Source: Planctomycetota bacterium
GTDB taxonomy: Bacteria; Planctomycetota; Planctomycetia; Pirellulales; UBA1268
DNA: 46,571 bases
Assembly (NCBI GenBank): GCA_018970785.1
Contig: JAGWVR010000016.1
Location: 1-46,571 of the forward strand
Reading direction: 5' to 3'
This document shows, in pieces, positions 9,261 through 18,731 of the stretch (its first letter is position 1; every line of letters starts with the position of its first letter). The notes beneath the pieces are model-generated. The model was given only the letters and a program-made list of their open reading frames with translations. It had not been told where the DNA came from and did not search any database. Made by a program: the position numbers and the translations under genes.

Positions 9261-10157
9261 TCACCCGAACCGGCCCGTCACGTAGGCCTCGGTCTCGCGG
9301 AGGATCGGCTTGGTGAAGATGTCGGTCGTCGGACCGTACTCGATCAGCCGGCCGAGGTACATGAACGCGGTGTAGTCGCTCGTCCGGCTGGCCTGCTGCA
9401 TGTTGTGGGTGACGATCAACACCGAGTAGGTCCCGCGGAGCTCCTGGATCAGGTCCTCGACCTTGCCGGTGGCGATCGGGTCGAGCGCCGAGCAGGGCTC
9501 GTCGAGAAGGAGGACCTCCGGCTCGGCGGCGATCGCCCGGGCGATGCAGAGGCGCTGCTGCTGCCCGCCGGACAGCCCCAGCGCGCTCTCGCCGAGCCGG
9601 TCCTTGACCTCGTCCCACAGGGCGGCGCCGCGGAGGCTCGTCTCACACACCTCGTCGAGGACCGAGCGCCGGTTCTCGCCGTCGATCCGCAGCGCGTAGA
9701 CGACGTTCTCGTAGATGCTCATCGGAAACGGATTCGGTTTCTGGAACACCATCCCCATCCGCTTGCGCAGTTCGATGACGTCCATCCGCGGGTCGTAGAT
9801 CGATTCGCCGCGGAGGCGCATGTCGCCGGTGGTGCGGACGTTCTGGACGAGGTCGTTGAGCCGGTTGACGCTCCGCAAGAGCGTCGACTTCCCGCAGCCG
9901 CTCGGCCCGACCAGCGCCGTCACCCGGGCGTGCGGGATCGGCATCGTGATCGCGTGCAGCGCCTGCTTGGCTCCGTACCAGAGATTGAAGCGGTCGATCT
10001 CCAGCACCGGCGCCTGGTCGAGCACCTGCCGGTGAACCTCGGAGGGAACGTCGCGGCCCGCGGCGACCGCGGCGAGACGATCGTCGGCCGGGCGCGCCGC
10101 CAGTGCAGGGGGAGCGAGGCTCGCCGCGACGGGGAGGGAATCGGATGGCGTCGGCAT
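9261..10157 (-). CDS. pstB: Phosphate ABC transporter ATPase PstB
   Basis: About 298 residues. Walker [11 protein letters not shown]-loop [15 protein letters not shown], signature LSGGQQQRL, Walker [15 protein letters not shown] and the H-loop VTHNM are all present and match PstB closely. The N-terminal 45 residues before [17 protein letters not shown] are a non-conserved extension; internal starts are possible. The ATG at 10157 is preferred to the GTG at 10163. It powers high-affinity inorganic phosphate uptake with PstA and PstC. Confidence 0.97.
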   Translation of the reverse strand: MPTPSDSLPVAASLAPPALAARPADDRLAAVAAGRDVPSEVHRQVLDQAPVLEIDRFNLWYGAKQALHAITMPIPHARVTALVGPSGCGKSTLLRSVNRLNDLVQNVRTTGDMRLRGESIYDPRMDVIELRKRMGMVFQKPNPFPMSIYENVVYALRIDGENRRSVLDEVCETSLRGAALWDEVKDRLGESALGLSGGQQQRLCIARAIAAEPEVLLLDEPCSALDPIATGKVEDLIQELRGTYSVLIVTHNMQQASRTSDYTAFMYLGRLIEYGPTTDIFTKPILRETEAYVTGRFG

Positions 10158-10223
10158 GCGCACCGTGGGAAGACGAAGGGGGAGGGAAGCGTTGCCGGCG
10201 ACCGATCGCCGGCAGGATACCGG

Positions 10224-11906
10224 TCAGAACTGCTGGGCGACATAACGCCGCTTCAACCGCGACCGCAGCCAGATCGCGGTCAGATTGAGCGCGGCGATGA
10301 TCGCCACCAGCAGCAGCGTGATCGTGAACACCAACGGCCGGGCCGCCTGGGCGTTGGGGCTCTGGAAGCCGACGTCGTAGATCAGGTAGGCCAGGTGCAT
10401 GAACTCGCGCTCGGGATGGACGAACGGGAACGTCCCGTCGATCGGCAGATCGAGTGCCACCTTCTTCACCCCGACGAGGATCAGCGGGGCGACCTCCCCG
10501 GCGCCGCGCGCCATCGCCAGGATCAGCCCGGTCAAGATGCCGGGGAGGGCGCGCGGCAGCACGATCCGCCGGATCGTCTGCCACTTGCCCGCCCCGCAGG
10601 CATACGATCCCTCGCGCATCGAATTGGGAACGGCGGCGAGGGCCTCCTCGGTCGCCACGATCACGACCGGAAGGGTGAGCAGGGCCAGCGTCAGCGACGC
10701 CCACAGCAGCCCACCGGTGCCGAACGTCGGCTGGCCGTCGGCCACCAGCGCCGGCTGGAACAATACCTCGTCGATGCTCCCGCCGAGGACGTAGCAGAAG
10801 AACCCGAGGCCGAAGGCGCCGTAGACGATGCTCGGAACACCGGCGAGGTTGTTGATCGCGATCCGCACGGCGGCGGTCAGCGGGCCGCGGTCGGCGTATT
10901 CCCGCAGGTAGAGCGCGGCGAGGACACCCAGCGGGGCGACCACCAGCGCCATGATCAGCGTCAGTGCGACCGTTCCCCAGATCGCCGGGAACACGCCCCC
11001 GGCGCTGTTGGCCTCGCGCGGCTCCTCGCCGAGGAATTCGCCCCAGCGGCCGGCGTACACGCCGAGTTTCCCCCACCACGACAGGCGATTGGGCTGCCAC
11101 GCCCTGACGATCCTGTCGAGGGGAAGGGCCACCTCGCGGCCGTCGGACGTGGAGCAGTCGAGCACCCAACCGGCACTCGGCCGCCGCAGGTCGTCGGTGC
11201 GGCGGTCGAGTTCCCGTTCGGCCACGGCCACGCGGGCCGCGAGGTCCTGCTCCGCGGCCGCGGCGGCCACGGCGGCCGGCGAGTCGGCCCCGGCGGCGAG
11301 CCGGGCACGGGTGGTCGCGAGGCGCGCGGAGCGGAGCTGGCGCTGCAGCCGGCCCCGCTCGACCCGGTCGATGCGGCGGATCTCGGCGCCGCGGCCGACG
11401 ATCGCCGGATGCTCGGCGCGGAAGCGTTCCCAGGCGGCTGCGGCCCCCTCGGCCACCACCTCGTCGCCGTGGCGCAGCCGTAGCGGCACGCCATGGAACC
11501 GCCCTCCTTCCAGCCGTTCGACCGCGGCCGCGTGCAGCGGCCGGCTCTCGGCGCTGATCGCGGAGTCGTCGCACCAGCGGTAATGGCTGCCCGTGATCTC
11601 GAAATTCTCGGTGCGGAGCAGACGCCGCGAGGTCGGCCTCGGGCCCCCGTCGGCGTCGGTCACGACCCGCTCGCGGGCACTGACCTCGCCGAGCAGCACG
11701 GTGCCGTCGTCGAGACGAATCTCGTCGAGGGGGACGGGCCAGAACGTCCGCGCGCCCTGGAAGACGATCAAACCCAGCAGCCCCGTGATCATCGCGACGG
11801 CCCAGCCGAGGGCGCCGCCGGTGAGCCACAGCCAGGGCTCCCCCTGGGCCGTGAGTGCGGCATAGGGTGAGCGCAGCCGTCGGGTCCGCGGGGCGTCAGA
11901 GCTCAT
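10224..11906 (-). CDS. pstA: Phosphate ABC transporter permease PstA, long form
   Basis: 560 residues, against about 280-300 for enteric PstA. One transmembrane helix near residues 30-55 is followed by about 220 residues of predicted periplasmic and coiled-coil sequence, then the permease core: MALVVAPLGVLAALYLREYA, NLAGVPSIVYGAFGLGF and the EAA-type loop with LPRALPGILTGLILAMARGAGEVAPLI. The long architecture is known from some proteobacterial PstA proteins. It starts 11 bp inside the end of pstC, implying translational coupling, and is followed by pstB after a 66-bp gap. Confidence 0.92.
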   Translation of the reverse strand: MSSDAPRTRRLRSPYAALTAQGEPWLWLTGGALGWAVAMITGLLGLIVFQGARTFWPVPLDEIRLDDGTVLLGEVSARERVVTDADGGPRPTSRRLLRTENFEITGSHYRWCDDSAISAESRPLHAAAVERLEGGRFHGVPLRLRHGDEVVAEGAAAAWERFRAEHPAIVGRGAEIRRIDRVERGRLQRQLRSARLATTRARLAAGADSPAAVAAAAAEQDLAARVAVAERELDRRTDDLRRPSAGWVLDCSTSDGREVALPLDRIVRAWQPNRLSWWGKLGVYAGRWGEFLGEEPREANSAGGVFPAIWGTVALTLIMALVVAPLGVLAALYLREYADRGPLTAAVRIAINNLAGVPSIVYGAFGLGFFCYVLGGSIDEVLFQPALVADGQPTFGTGGLLWASLTLALLTLPVVIVATEEALAAVPNSMREGSYACGAGKWQTIRRIVLPRALPGILTGLILAMARGAGEVAPLILVGVKKVALDLPIDGTFPFVHPEREFMHLAYLIYDVGFQSPNAQAARPLVFTITLLLVAIIAALNLTAIWLRSRLKRRYVAQQF

Positions 11907-14496
11907 GGGCCCTCCGCCGGAAACGCTGGCGGACGATCTCCGCCGCGGTGTTGATGACGAACGTGATCGTGAACAGCGCCAGGGCGGCGAGAAACAACAC
12001 GCGGTAGTGGGCGCTGCCCCGTGCCGCTTCCGGAAGTTCCGTGGCCACGGCCGCCGACAGTGTCTGGAAGCCGTTGAACAGGTTCCAGTCGAGAATCGGG
12101 GTGTTTCCGGCTGCCATGAGCACGATCATCGTCTCCCCCACCGCCCGGCCGAGGCCGATCATCACCGCCGAGAACAACCCGCTCCCCGCCGCCGGGATGA
12201 TCACCCGGACGGCCGTCTGCCACGGAGTCGCGCCGGCCCCCAACGAGGCGCTGCGCAGATGCTCCGGAACGCTCGACAGTGCGTCGTCGGCGAGCGTGAA
12301 CACCAGGGGGATGATCGCGAAGCTCATGCCGAAGGCGACGACCATGGCGTTGCGCTGCACGTAGCCGCCGACGACGACCGCACGGGGATCGACGCGCCAC
12401 GACTCGAGGAACATCCCGATCAGCACGGCCAAAAGGACGGCCGCCAGCGCCGCACCGCCGCACGTCGCCAGCGACGCCAGCGCGGCCCGTTCCGGCGACC
12501 ACTCCGCCAGCGCACGCCGCAGCCAGGGGTTCACGAGCCTGGCGACGATCACCGCGACGACGATCGTGGTACCGGGCAACAGCGTCAGGACCCAGCCGCC
12601 GAGCGCATGGCCGTCGCCGCCGTCGAGCCAGCGCCGCAGGCTCCCGTCGAACAGTGCCCACTCCAGCCACGGCGCCGCCAGCCGGGCGAGCAGACAGCCC
12701 AGCGGCAGGCCGACCATGACGATCAGGGGAAACCTCCACCGGACGCCGCCGACGCGGATCGCCGCGGGCAGCACCTGCCAGGCATGGGCCGCGACGACGA
12801 GCGTGAGCGGTACCGCGAAGACCGCGAGGATCACCGCTGGCAGGAGGGTCTCGACGAGCGGAGCGAGCACGAGCCCGGCGACGAACCCCAGCACCACGCT
12901 CGGCAGGCTCGCCATCATCTCGATCATCGGCTTGATCCGCGCCCGCCAGCGTGGCTGGAGGAATTGACTCGAATAGACGGCGGCGAACAGCGCCACGGGC
13001 GCGGCGAACGCCATCGAGTAGAACGTCGACTTGAGCGTGCCGACGACGAGCGGCACGAACCCGTACTTCGGCTCGAAGGCATCGTGGCCGGTGGTTTCCC
13101 AGGCGTGGACGGGGGCGGGATAGTTCTCGTACCACACCGGTGCCAGCAGCGTCCGCACCGAGACCTCGGGGAATCCGGCGTCGAAGCCACCCGCCCAGAC
13201 GCCGCGGTCGTCGGCCACCAGCAGCGTCCGCTCACGCGGGCCGATCGCCAGGGCCCGCGGCGTCGCCGCGCCCGCCGCGAGCGTGAGCAGGCCCTGCCCT
13301 GACGTCGATTGGAGGATGCGCACCGGGCCGCGCGCCGTAGCTGCCGCGAAGATCCGCGACCGTGGCGAAGCGGTCAGGGCGACCACCGGCGTGTCCGGGG
13401 TGGCCGCGGCGATCGAGTGCGCGACGGTCATCGCCAGGCCGTCGGCCGCGGTCGCCCCCGGCGAGCGCACGGTGAACAGCACGTGGACGTCGCCCCGGTC
13501 GTCGCCGACGGCCAGGCTGCCGCCGCCGAACAGGCGGATCACCGCGGTCACCGCGGTGCCCCCGGGCGTGGCGGCGAACTCCTCGGCGAGCGTCGGGGCC
13601 GCGATGTCACGGATCGAGTAGCGGCGCCCACGCCCATCGCGGGCCACGAGAAACAATTGGTCGCCGCGCTCGGCGACCCGGGCGAACGCCGGCACGAACC
13701 CCTCGGCGGCCGTCGACAGCGTCGCCCCCTCGCGGCTCACGATCACCTCGTCGGTGAGGAGGTTGCGGCGCGACGACATGGTCTCGACGCGGACCGTGCC
13801 GTCGGCCGCCAAGGCGGCGACGATCGGCCCGCGCGGCCCCTGGGCGAGGTCGACGTCGATGACCGCCGCTCCCAACGGCGCCGAGCGCCCGCCCGGGGCG
13901 GCGGCGATCGGGGTGATCCGCGCCCACTGCTCGGGGGCCGAGCGGAGGAGAATCGCGTCGTCTTCGACCACCAGGTCGCCGACCGCGAGCCCTGCGGCGG
14001 CGGCGGACAGTTCCCCGCGGCCGACGAACGACGATTCGACGCCGAGACGCCCGACCTGAAACGTGCCGTCGTCCCGGCCGGCGACGGCGTCGAGCCGCCC
14101 GGGCAGGAGGCGGAACGACGTGCTGCCCGCCAGCCAGTCGGCACCGACCGGACGCTCGAGGAGCGTCGTCCCCCGTTCGGCGTCGAAACAGACGAACCGG
14201 CCCGCGGCGGCGTCCACCCACCAGCCGATCCTTCCCTGCTCGTCACAGCCCAGCGCGACGGGTCCCCGGGGGGGCGGTGCGACCACCCGCCCGACCGTGC
14301 CCGTCCGTGCCGGCAGGAACAGCGGCAGGGCGACGGCGACGAGAAACAGGCCCATCAACAGGACTGCGGCGATCGTTCCGATGCCGGCCGTGGTGATCAC
14401 CAGCCGTGCCAACGAGTCCTCGAAGCGGACGCGGCGGGTCGTGCCGCGGCGGACGCGGCCGGTGAAGGTGTCGTGCGGGGGCATGCGGAGTGGCAT
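11896..14496 (-). CDS. pstC: Phosphate ABC transporter permease PstC, long form with propeller-like insert
   Basis: 866 residues, more than twice the usual 310-320. After the first transmembrane helix (about residues 32-58) comes a region of about 400 residues rich in short beta repeats (for example GRIGWWVDAAAGRFVCFD, LAVGDDRGDVHVLF, RTLLVADDRGVWAGG), resembling a beta-propeller. The permease begins near residue 480 (VPLVVGTLKSTFYSMAFAAPVALFAAVY, MIEMMASLPSVVLGFVAGLVLAPLVE) and ends with the conserved GLGRAVGETMIVLMAAGNTPI loop. The core also contains about 120 extra residues before the last helices. Long PstC forms are known elsewhere, and the partner PstA is also long, so the insert probably works in the periplasm with PstS. 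An alternative ATG lies at 14484. Confidence 0.92.
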   Translation of the reverse strand: MPLRMPPHDTFTGRVRRGTTRRVRFEDSLARLVITTAGIGTIAAVLLMGLFLVAVALPLFLPARTGTVGRVVAPPPRGPVALGCDEQGRIGWWVDAAAGRFVCFDAERGTTLLERPVGADWLAGSTSFRLLPGRLDAVAGRDDGTFQVGRLGVESSFVGRGELSAAAAGLAVGDLVVEDDAILLRSAPEQWARITPIAAAPGGRSAPLGAAVIDVDLAQGPRGPIVAALAADGTVRVETMSSRRNLLTDEVIVSREGATLSTAAEGFVPAFARVAERGDQLFLVARDGRGRRYSIRDIAAPTLAEEFAATPGGTAVTAVIRLFGGGSLAVGDDRGDVHVLFTVRSPGATAADGLAMTVAHSIAAATPDTPVVALTASPRSRIFAAATARGPVRILQSTSGQGLLTLAAGAATPRALAIGPRERTLLVADDRGVWAGGFDAGFPEVSVRTLLAPVWYENYPAPVHAWETTGHDAFEPKYGFVPLVVGTLKSTFYSMAFAAPVALFAAVYSSQFLQPRWRARIKPMIEMMASLPSVVLGFVAGLVLAPLVETLLPAVILAVFAVPLTLVVAAHAWQVLPAAIRVGGVRWRFPLIVMVGLPLGCLLARLAAPWLEWALFDGSLRRWLDGGDGHALGGWVLTLLPGTTIVVAVIVARLVNPWLRRALAEWSPERAALASLATCGGAALAAVLLAVLIGMFLESWRVDPRAVVVGGYVQRNAMVVAFGMSFAIIPLVFTLADDALSSVPEHLRSASLGAGATPWQTAVRVIIPAAGSGLFSAVMIGLGRAVGETMIVLMAAGNTPILDWNLFNGFQTLSAAVATELPEAARGSAHYRVLFLAALALFTITFVINTAAEIVRQRFRRRAHEL

Positions 14497-14526
14497 TCCG
14501 GAAGGTCGGCCGCGGCCCGCGCGCCG

Positions 14527-15564
14527 CTACCGCGCGGCGATGCCGACGGACTCCAGGCCGCGCCGGGCGATCGCCGCGGTGATCGGCAGGTAGCCGTCCT
14601 TGACGACATCGGCCTGGCCGCTCCGGCTGAGCACGTAGCGGAGGAACTCGCGGCGCAGCGGGTCAAGCGGGGTGTCCTTCCGATGGTTCACCGACAGGTA
14701 GAGGAACCGCGCCAGCGGATAGTCGCCCGAGTAGGCGAACTCGGCCTCCGTGGCGACCGCCGTCGCACCCGCGCCCGGCGCCAGCGGAACGGGACGGACG
14801 TCGGCCGTCCTGTAGCCGATGCCGCTGTAACCGATGCCGTAGCGGTCGCTGGCCACCGCCTGCACGACCGCCGAGCTCCCAGGCTGCTCCTTGACCGAGG
14901 GCTTGAAGTCCCCCTTGAACAGCGCCTTCTCCTTGAAAAAGCCGTAGGTGCCGCTCGTCGCGTTGCGGCCGTACAGGCTCAGGGCGCGGTCCCGCCACGG
15001 GCCGTCGAGGCCGAGATCGCCCCACGTGCGGATGTCCCTGGTCAGTCCGCCGTTGCGGTTCCTGGAGAAGATCGCGTCGACCTGCTGGAGCGTGAGCTGT
15101 TCGAGCGGATTGTCCTTGTGGACGAAGACGGCGAGCATGTCGATCGCCACGGGAATGACGGTCGGAGCGTAGCCATGACGCTCCTTGAAAGCGTCGATCT
15201 CCGAGTCCTTCCAGTCCCGGCTCATCGGCGCGAAGCTGCACGCGCCCTCGGTGAGCGCCGGGGGAGCCGAAGCCGATCCCTTCCCCTCGATACCCTCGCG
15301 GACCCCGGGATACGACCGCTTGAATCCCTCCGCCCACAGGGCGACGAGATTGTTCATCGTGTCGGAGCCGACGCACGTCAGGGAGCCCGCGACCTCGCCG
15401 GAAACTTTCACGTACGGCGGCAGCGCCGCATCGACCTCGGCGGCTCCGCCGCGCCGCAGCCAGCCGATGCCCCCGGCCATCGTCGCGGCCAGCGCCGCAC
15501 GCCTGCCCACCCTCGCTCCACCGTCGCGCATCGCAGACACCTCGGGACTTCGGGATACGGCCAT
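14527..15564 (-). CDS. pstS: Periplasmic phosphate-binding protein PstS
   Basis: 345 residues. A twin-arginine-like or ordinary signal (GRRAALAATMAGGIGWL) precedes the mature domain. Typical PstS features: LTCVGSDTMNNLVALWAEGF, the glycine/serine-rich binding loop, RNATSGTYGFFKEKAL with phosphate-contacting R/S/T residues, and a VQAVASDRYGIGYSGIGY strand-turn. It captures phosphate for PstCAB. First gene of the pst-phoU operon, 30 bp before pstC. An ATG at 15531 is an alternative start that removes 11 residues. A tandem repeat upstream (15592-15607) may be its regulatory site. Confidence 0.96.
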   Translation of the reverse strand: MAVSRSPEVSAMRDGGARVGRRAALAATMAGGIGWLRRGGAAEVDAALPPYVKVSGEVAGSLTCVGSDTMNNLVALWAEGFKRSYPGVREGIEGKGSASAPPALTEGACSFAPMSRDWKDSEIDAFKERHGYAPTVIPVAIDMLAVFVHKDNPLEQLTLQQVDAIFSRNRNGGLTRDIRTWGDLGLDGPWRDRALSLYGRNATSGTYGFFKEKALFKGDFKPSVKEQPGSSAVVQAVASDRYGIGYSGIGYRTADVRPVPLAPGAGATAVATEAEFAYSGDYPLARFLYLSVNHRKDTPLDPLRREFLRYVLSRSGQADVVKDGYLPITAAIARRGLESVGIAAR

Positions 15565-15591
15565 CCGCCATCAGCGGATCCCCGGCGACGG

Positions 15592-15607
15592 GGTTGTACG
15601 GTTGTAC
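15592..15607 (-). promoter_or_regulatory. Tandem 8-bp repeat upstream of pstS
   Basis: GGTTGTAC occurs twice in direct succession (15592-15599 and 15600-15607); on the coding strand this reads GTACAACCGTACAACC, 28-43 bp before the pstS start. PhoB boxes are also tandem direct repeats, but with an 11-bp period, so the match is in style only. The 92-bp gap to putA contains no other feature. Confidence 0.3.
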
Positions 15608-15656
15608 CGGTTGGAGATGAGTGTTTCGTGAGTCGCGCGACCGCCGCCCGGGCGGC

Positions 15657-18600
15657 TCAACCGGGGCGTCCCTCCGGCTGACGCTGTGGAGCGAAACCGC
15701 GGCGGAGCGTGTTTTCGGTGACCACGCGCGGGACGACGAACTGCTCGAGGTAGTCGGGTCCTCCCGCCTTGCTCCCGATTCCCGACATCCGGTAGCCGCC
15801 GAACGGCTGGCGATGGACCAGCGCCCCGGTGATGCCGCGGTTGAGGTACACGTTGCCCGCCTCGAGACCGGTGCGGGCCATCTCGAGGTGGGCGGGGCTG
15901 CGTGAGAAGACGCCAGCGGTGAGCGCGTAGGGGGTGTCGTTGGCGAGGGCCACGGCGGCGGCGAAGTCGCGCGCGGCGAACACCGCCAGCACGGGGCCGA
16001 AGATCTCCTCCTGGCCGAGCGGCCCGCGCGGGTCGACGTCGGCGAACACGTGGGGCCCGACGTACCAGCCGCGCGCGGCCAGCGCTGGATCGGGCTCGAC
16101 CGCGACGACGGTCCGCGCCGCGGTGCGGCCAATGCCGACGAACCTGCGCACGCGCTCCACGGCGTCGGCGTCGACCAGCGGCCCGACGCGCGTGCCCGGC
16201 TCGGTCGCCGGTCCGATCCGCAGGCTCGCGACCGCCGGAGCGAGCTTGGCGAGGAAGGCGTCGTGGACGCGCTGGAGCACGATCACGCGCGAGCAGGCGG
16301 AGCACTTCTGCCCCTGGTAGCCGAACGCCGACTGGACGACGGCGAGCACCGCCTCGTCGAGATCGGCGTCATCGTCGACGATGATCGCGTTCTTGCCCCC
16401 CATCTCGGCGATCACGCGCTTGACGGCGCGGCCCCCCGTCGCCGATGCCGCGGCCGCCGCTTGGTTGATCGCCATCCCGACGGCGCGGCTGCCGGTGAAC
16501 GCCACCAGTGCCGTCGCCGGATGGGTCACCAGCTCCGGTCCGACCTCCTCGCCACGGCCGGGCAGGAATGCACAGACCCCGGCCGGCACGCCGGCCTCGA
16601 GGAGGATCGTGTGCAACCGCCACCCGACCGCCGACGACTGCTCGGCCGGTTTCATGACGACGCCGTTGCCGGTGACGAGGGCGGCGGTGGTCATCCCGGC
16701 GAGGATCGCCAGCGGAAAGTTCCACGGCGCGATCACCACGGCCACCCCCCGCGCGCGGACGGTGGAGACGTTCTCCTCGCCGGGCACGTCGACGCGCCGC
16801 GGGGCGGCGAGGGCGACGCCGTGGTCGGCGTAGTAGTCGCAGAAATCGATCGCCTCGGCGACGTCGGCGTCGGCCTCGCGCCACGGTTTGCCCACCTCGC
16901 GGACGATCAGCACCGCCAGATCGAAGCGCTGCCGGCGGATCACGGCCGCCGCCCGGCGCAGCACCGCGGCCCGCTCGCCCACTCCGCGCGCCTCCCAGGC
17001 GGGACGGGCGGCGGCCACCGCCTCCACGGCGCGCCGCGCCTCCGCCGGCGTCGCCGCCGAGACGCGCGCCACCACCGTCGCGGTCGCGCCGGGGTCGGGG
17101 CGCTCGAAGCCGGGCAGCCGCGTGGGCCGGCCGTCGATGACCACCGGAACCTCGAGCGGCCCGCGTGCCAGCTCGGCGTCGATCCGGGCCAGGGCCGCGG
17201 CGAACGTGTCACGGACGGTGGCCAGGGCGAAGTCGGCGAGCGGCTCGTTGCGAAAGCCGACCGACGGCTCGGGGGGATCGAGAGCCTCGCCGGGCCCGGG
17301 ACGCGGCGGCAGGAGGAGCGTGGCCGGGGGAACGTGCTTCACGAAGCCGGCGCGGAGAAACGAGTCGTTGGACGAGTTCTCGAGGAGCCGGCGCACCAGA
17401 TACGCCATCCCCGGCACGAGCTGGCCGTAGGGCATGTAGATCCGGAGGCGCTGCCCTTCGGCCGTGACCGCGTGCTTTTCCGGATCCCCCATCCCGTAGA
17501 GCATCTGCATCTCCAGCGCCCGTGCCGGCAGGCCGAGATGGCCGGCGACCGCCATCGCATGGGCCAGCGAGCGGATGTTGTGGCTGGCGATCGCCGGCCG
17601 CAGCCACGGCGACTGCTCGAGCAGCCAGGTGGTCGCCGCCTCGAAGCAGGCGTCGGTCTGCCACTTCCGCTCCCACACCGGCACCGGCCAGCCCGCCGCG
17701 CGGGCCTGGATCGTCTCCTGATCCCAGTACGCCCCCTTCACGAGGCGCACCCACACCGGCGTGCCGCGGCGCCGGACCCAATCCCCGAGCGCGACCAGAT
17801 CGCGGTGCGCCTCCCGGAGGTAGCACTGGATGACGATCCCGCACCACGGCCAGTCGCGGAACTCCTCCTCCCCGGCGATCTGCCGGAAGATCGCCAGCGC
17901 CAGGTCCTTGGTGGCATGGCTCTCCATGTCGACGTGGATCTGCACGCCATGGGCCCGCGCCAGCCGCCACAGCGGCCGCAGCCGGTCGAGGACCCGGCCG
18001 GTCGTGCCCACCGGATCGATGGCGTCGAACTGGCTGTCGAGCGCCGACAGCTTGAGCGACAGATTGACGCGCGGCAGCGGATCGCCCGGATCGCCGTCGA
18101 CGAGCGGATCGGCCGGCCAGCGCGCGGCCAGGGCCGGGAGCTCGACGATCAGGCGCGCGTAGGCGGCGGCGTAGGCGTCGGCATCGGCGTCGGCGGTCAC
18201 TGCCTCGCCGAGCAGGTCGAGCGTGAAGCCGCGGTGCAGCCGCCGCTCGGCCAGCGCCGCCTTGGCCGCCTCCCCCGGGGTGGTCCCGGCGATGAAGCGC
18301 CGCGCCTGGGAGAGCACGGCGGCGCGCACCGCACGCGCCGCCAGAGGCGCGAGCATCCCGCTCCGCGCCGCCTGGAGGGCGGCGCGCACCGCCAGCGGCA
18401 GCCGGGCGAGGACGTCGTCGTCGATGTATTCACGGATGTGCCGGTCGAGGGCCACCGGGTCCTCGAGCATCGGCATGCAATCGACGAGCCGGAACAGGCG
18501 CACCTTGAGGTCGTCGTCCTGTGTGGCCCATTCCCCCGCCTGCTGGACCCAGAACTCGGTCGAGACCTTCGACGGGCGGGCCTCGAGCGCGCGATCGAAG

Positions 18601-18731
18601 AGGCGCCGACCGATCGCCTGCGTCCGCGCCTCGATCTGGTCGCGGTCGGCCGCCGACAACCGGCTGGTGAACAGCCCGGCCGCGAAGCGCCGCGCCTCGT
18701 CGCCACCACCGGCGCTGTGCATGTCAGCCAT
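15657..18731 (-). CDS. putA: Bifunctional proline dehydrogenase / P5C dehydrogenase
   Basis: 1024 residues. The N-terminal half is proline dehydrogenase (FAD enzyme): VNLSLKLSALDSQFD, HVDMESHATKDL, VRLVKGAYWDQE, SHNIRSLAHAM and RRLLENSSNDSF. The C-terminal half is glutamate-semialdehyde dehydrogenase: IAPWNFPLAI, VAFTGSRAVG, catalytic Glu in AEMGGKNAII and catalytic Cys in QGQKCSACSR. Together they oxidise proline to glutamate. There is no ribbon-helix-helix DNA-binding domain, so this is not an autoregulating enteric PutA. The ATG at 18731 overlaps the upstream creatininase-like gene by 8 bp; another ATG is at 18722. The pairing suggests joint amino-acid or amide catabolism, which is inference. 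Confidence 0.95.
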   Translation of the reverse strand: MADMHSAGGGDEARRFAAGLFTSRLSAADRDQIEARTQAIGRRLFDRALEARPSKVSTEFWVQQAGEWATQDDDLKVRLFRLVDCMPMLEDPVALDRHIREYIDDDVLARLPLAVRAALQAARSGMLAPLAARAVRAAVLSQARRFIAGTTPGEAAKAALAERRLHRGFTLDLLGEAVTADADADAYAAAYARLIVELPALAARWPADPLVDGDPGDPLPRVNLSLKLSALDSQFDAIDPVGTTGRVLDRLRPLWRLARAHGVQIHVDMESHATKDLALAIFRQIAGEEEFRDWPWCGIVIQCYLREAHRDLVALGDWVRRRGTPVWVRLVKGAYWDQETIQARAAGWPVPVWERKWQTDACFEAATTWLLEQSPWLRPAIASHNIRSLAHAMAVAGHLGLPARALEMQMLYGMGDPEKHAVTAEGQRLRIYMPYGQLVPGMAYLVRRLLENSSNDSFLRAGFVKHVPPATLLLPPRPGPGEALDPPEPSVGFRNEPLADFALATVRDTFAAALARIDAELARGPLEVPVVIDGRPTRLPGFERPDPGATATVVARVSAATPAEARRAVEAVAAARPAWEARGVGERAAVLRRAAAVIRRQRFDLAVLIVREVGKPWREADADVAEAIDFCDYYADHGVALAAPRRVDVPGEENVSTVRARGVAVVIAPWNFPLAILAGMTTAALVTGNGVVMKPAEQSSAVGWRLHTILLEAGVPAGVCAFLPGRGEEVGPELVTHPATALVAFTGSRAVGMAINQAAAAASATGGRAVKRVIAEMGGKNAIIVDDDADLDEAVLAVVQSAFGYQGQKCSACSRVIVLQRVHDAFLAKLAPAVASLRIGPATEPGTRVGPLVDADAVERVRRFVGIGRTAARTVVAVEPDPALAARGWYVGPHVFADVDPRGPLGQEEIFGPVLAVFAARDFAAAVALANDTPYALTAGVFSRSPAHLEMARTGLEAGNVYLNRGITGALVHRQPFGGYRMSGIGSKAGGPDYLEQFVVPRVVTENTLRRGFAPQRQPEGRPG

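Noticed and set aside
8592..11483. 963-codon open frame opposite phoU, pstB and pstA
   Set aside because: A mirror of real pst genes; the translation is rich in Asp, His, Arg and Gly and has no domain signature.
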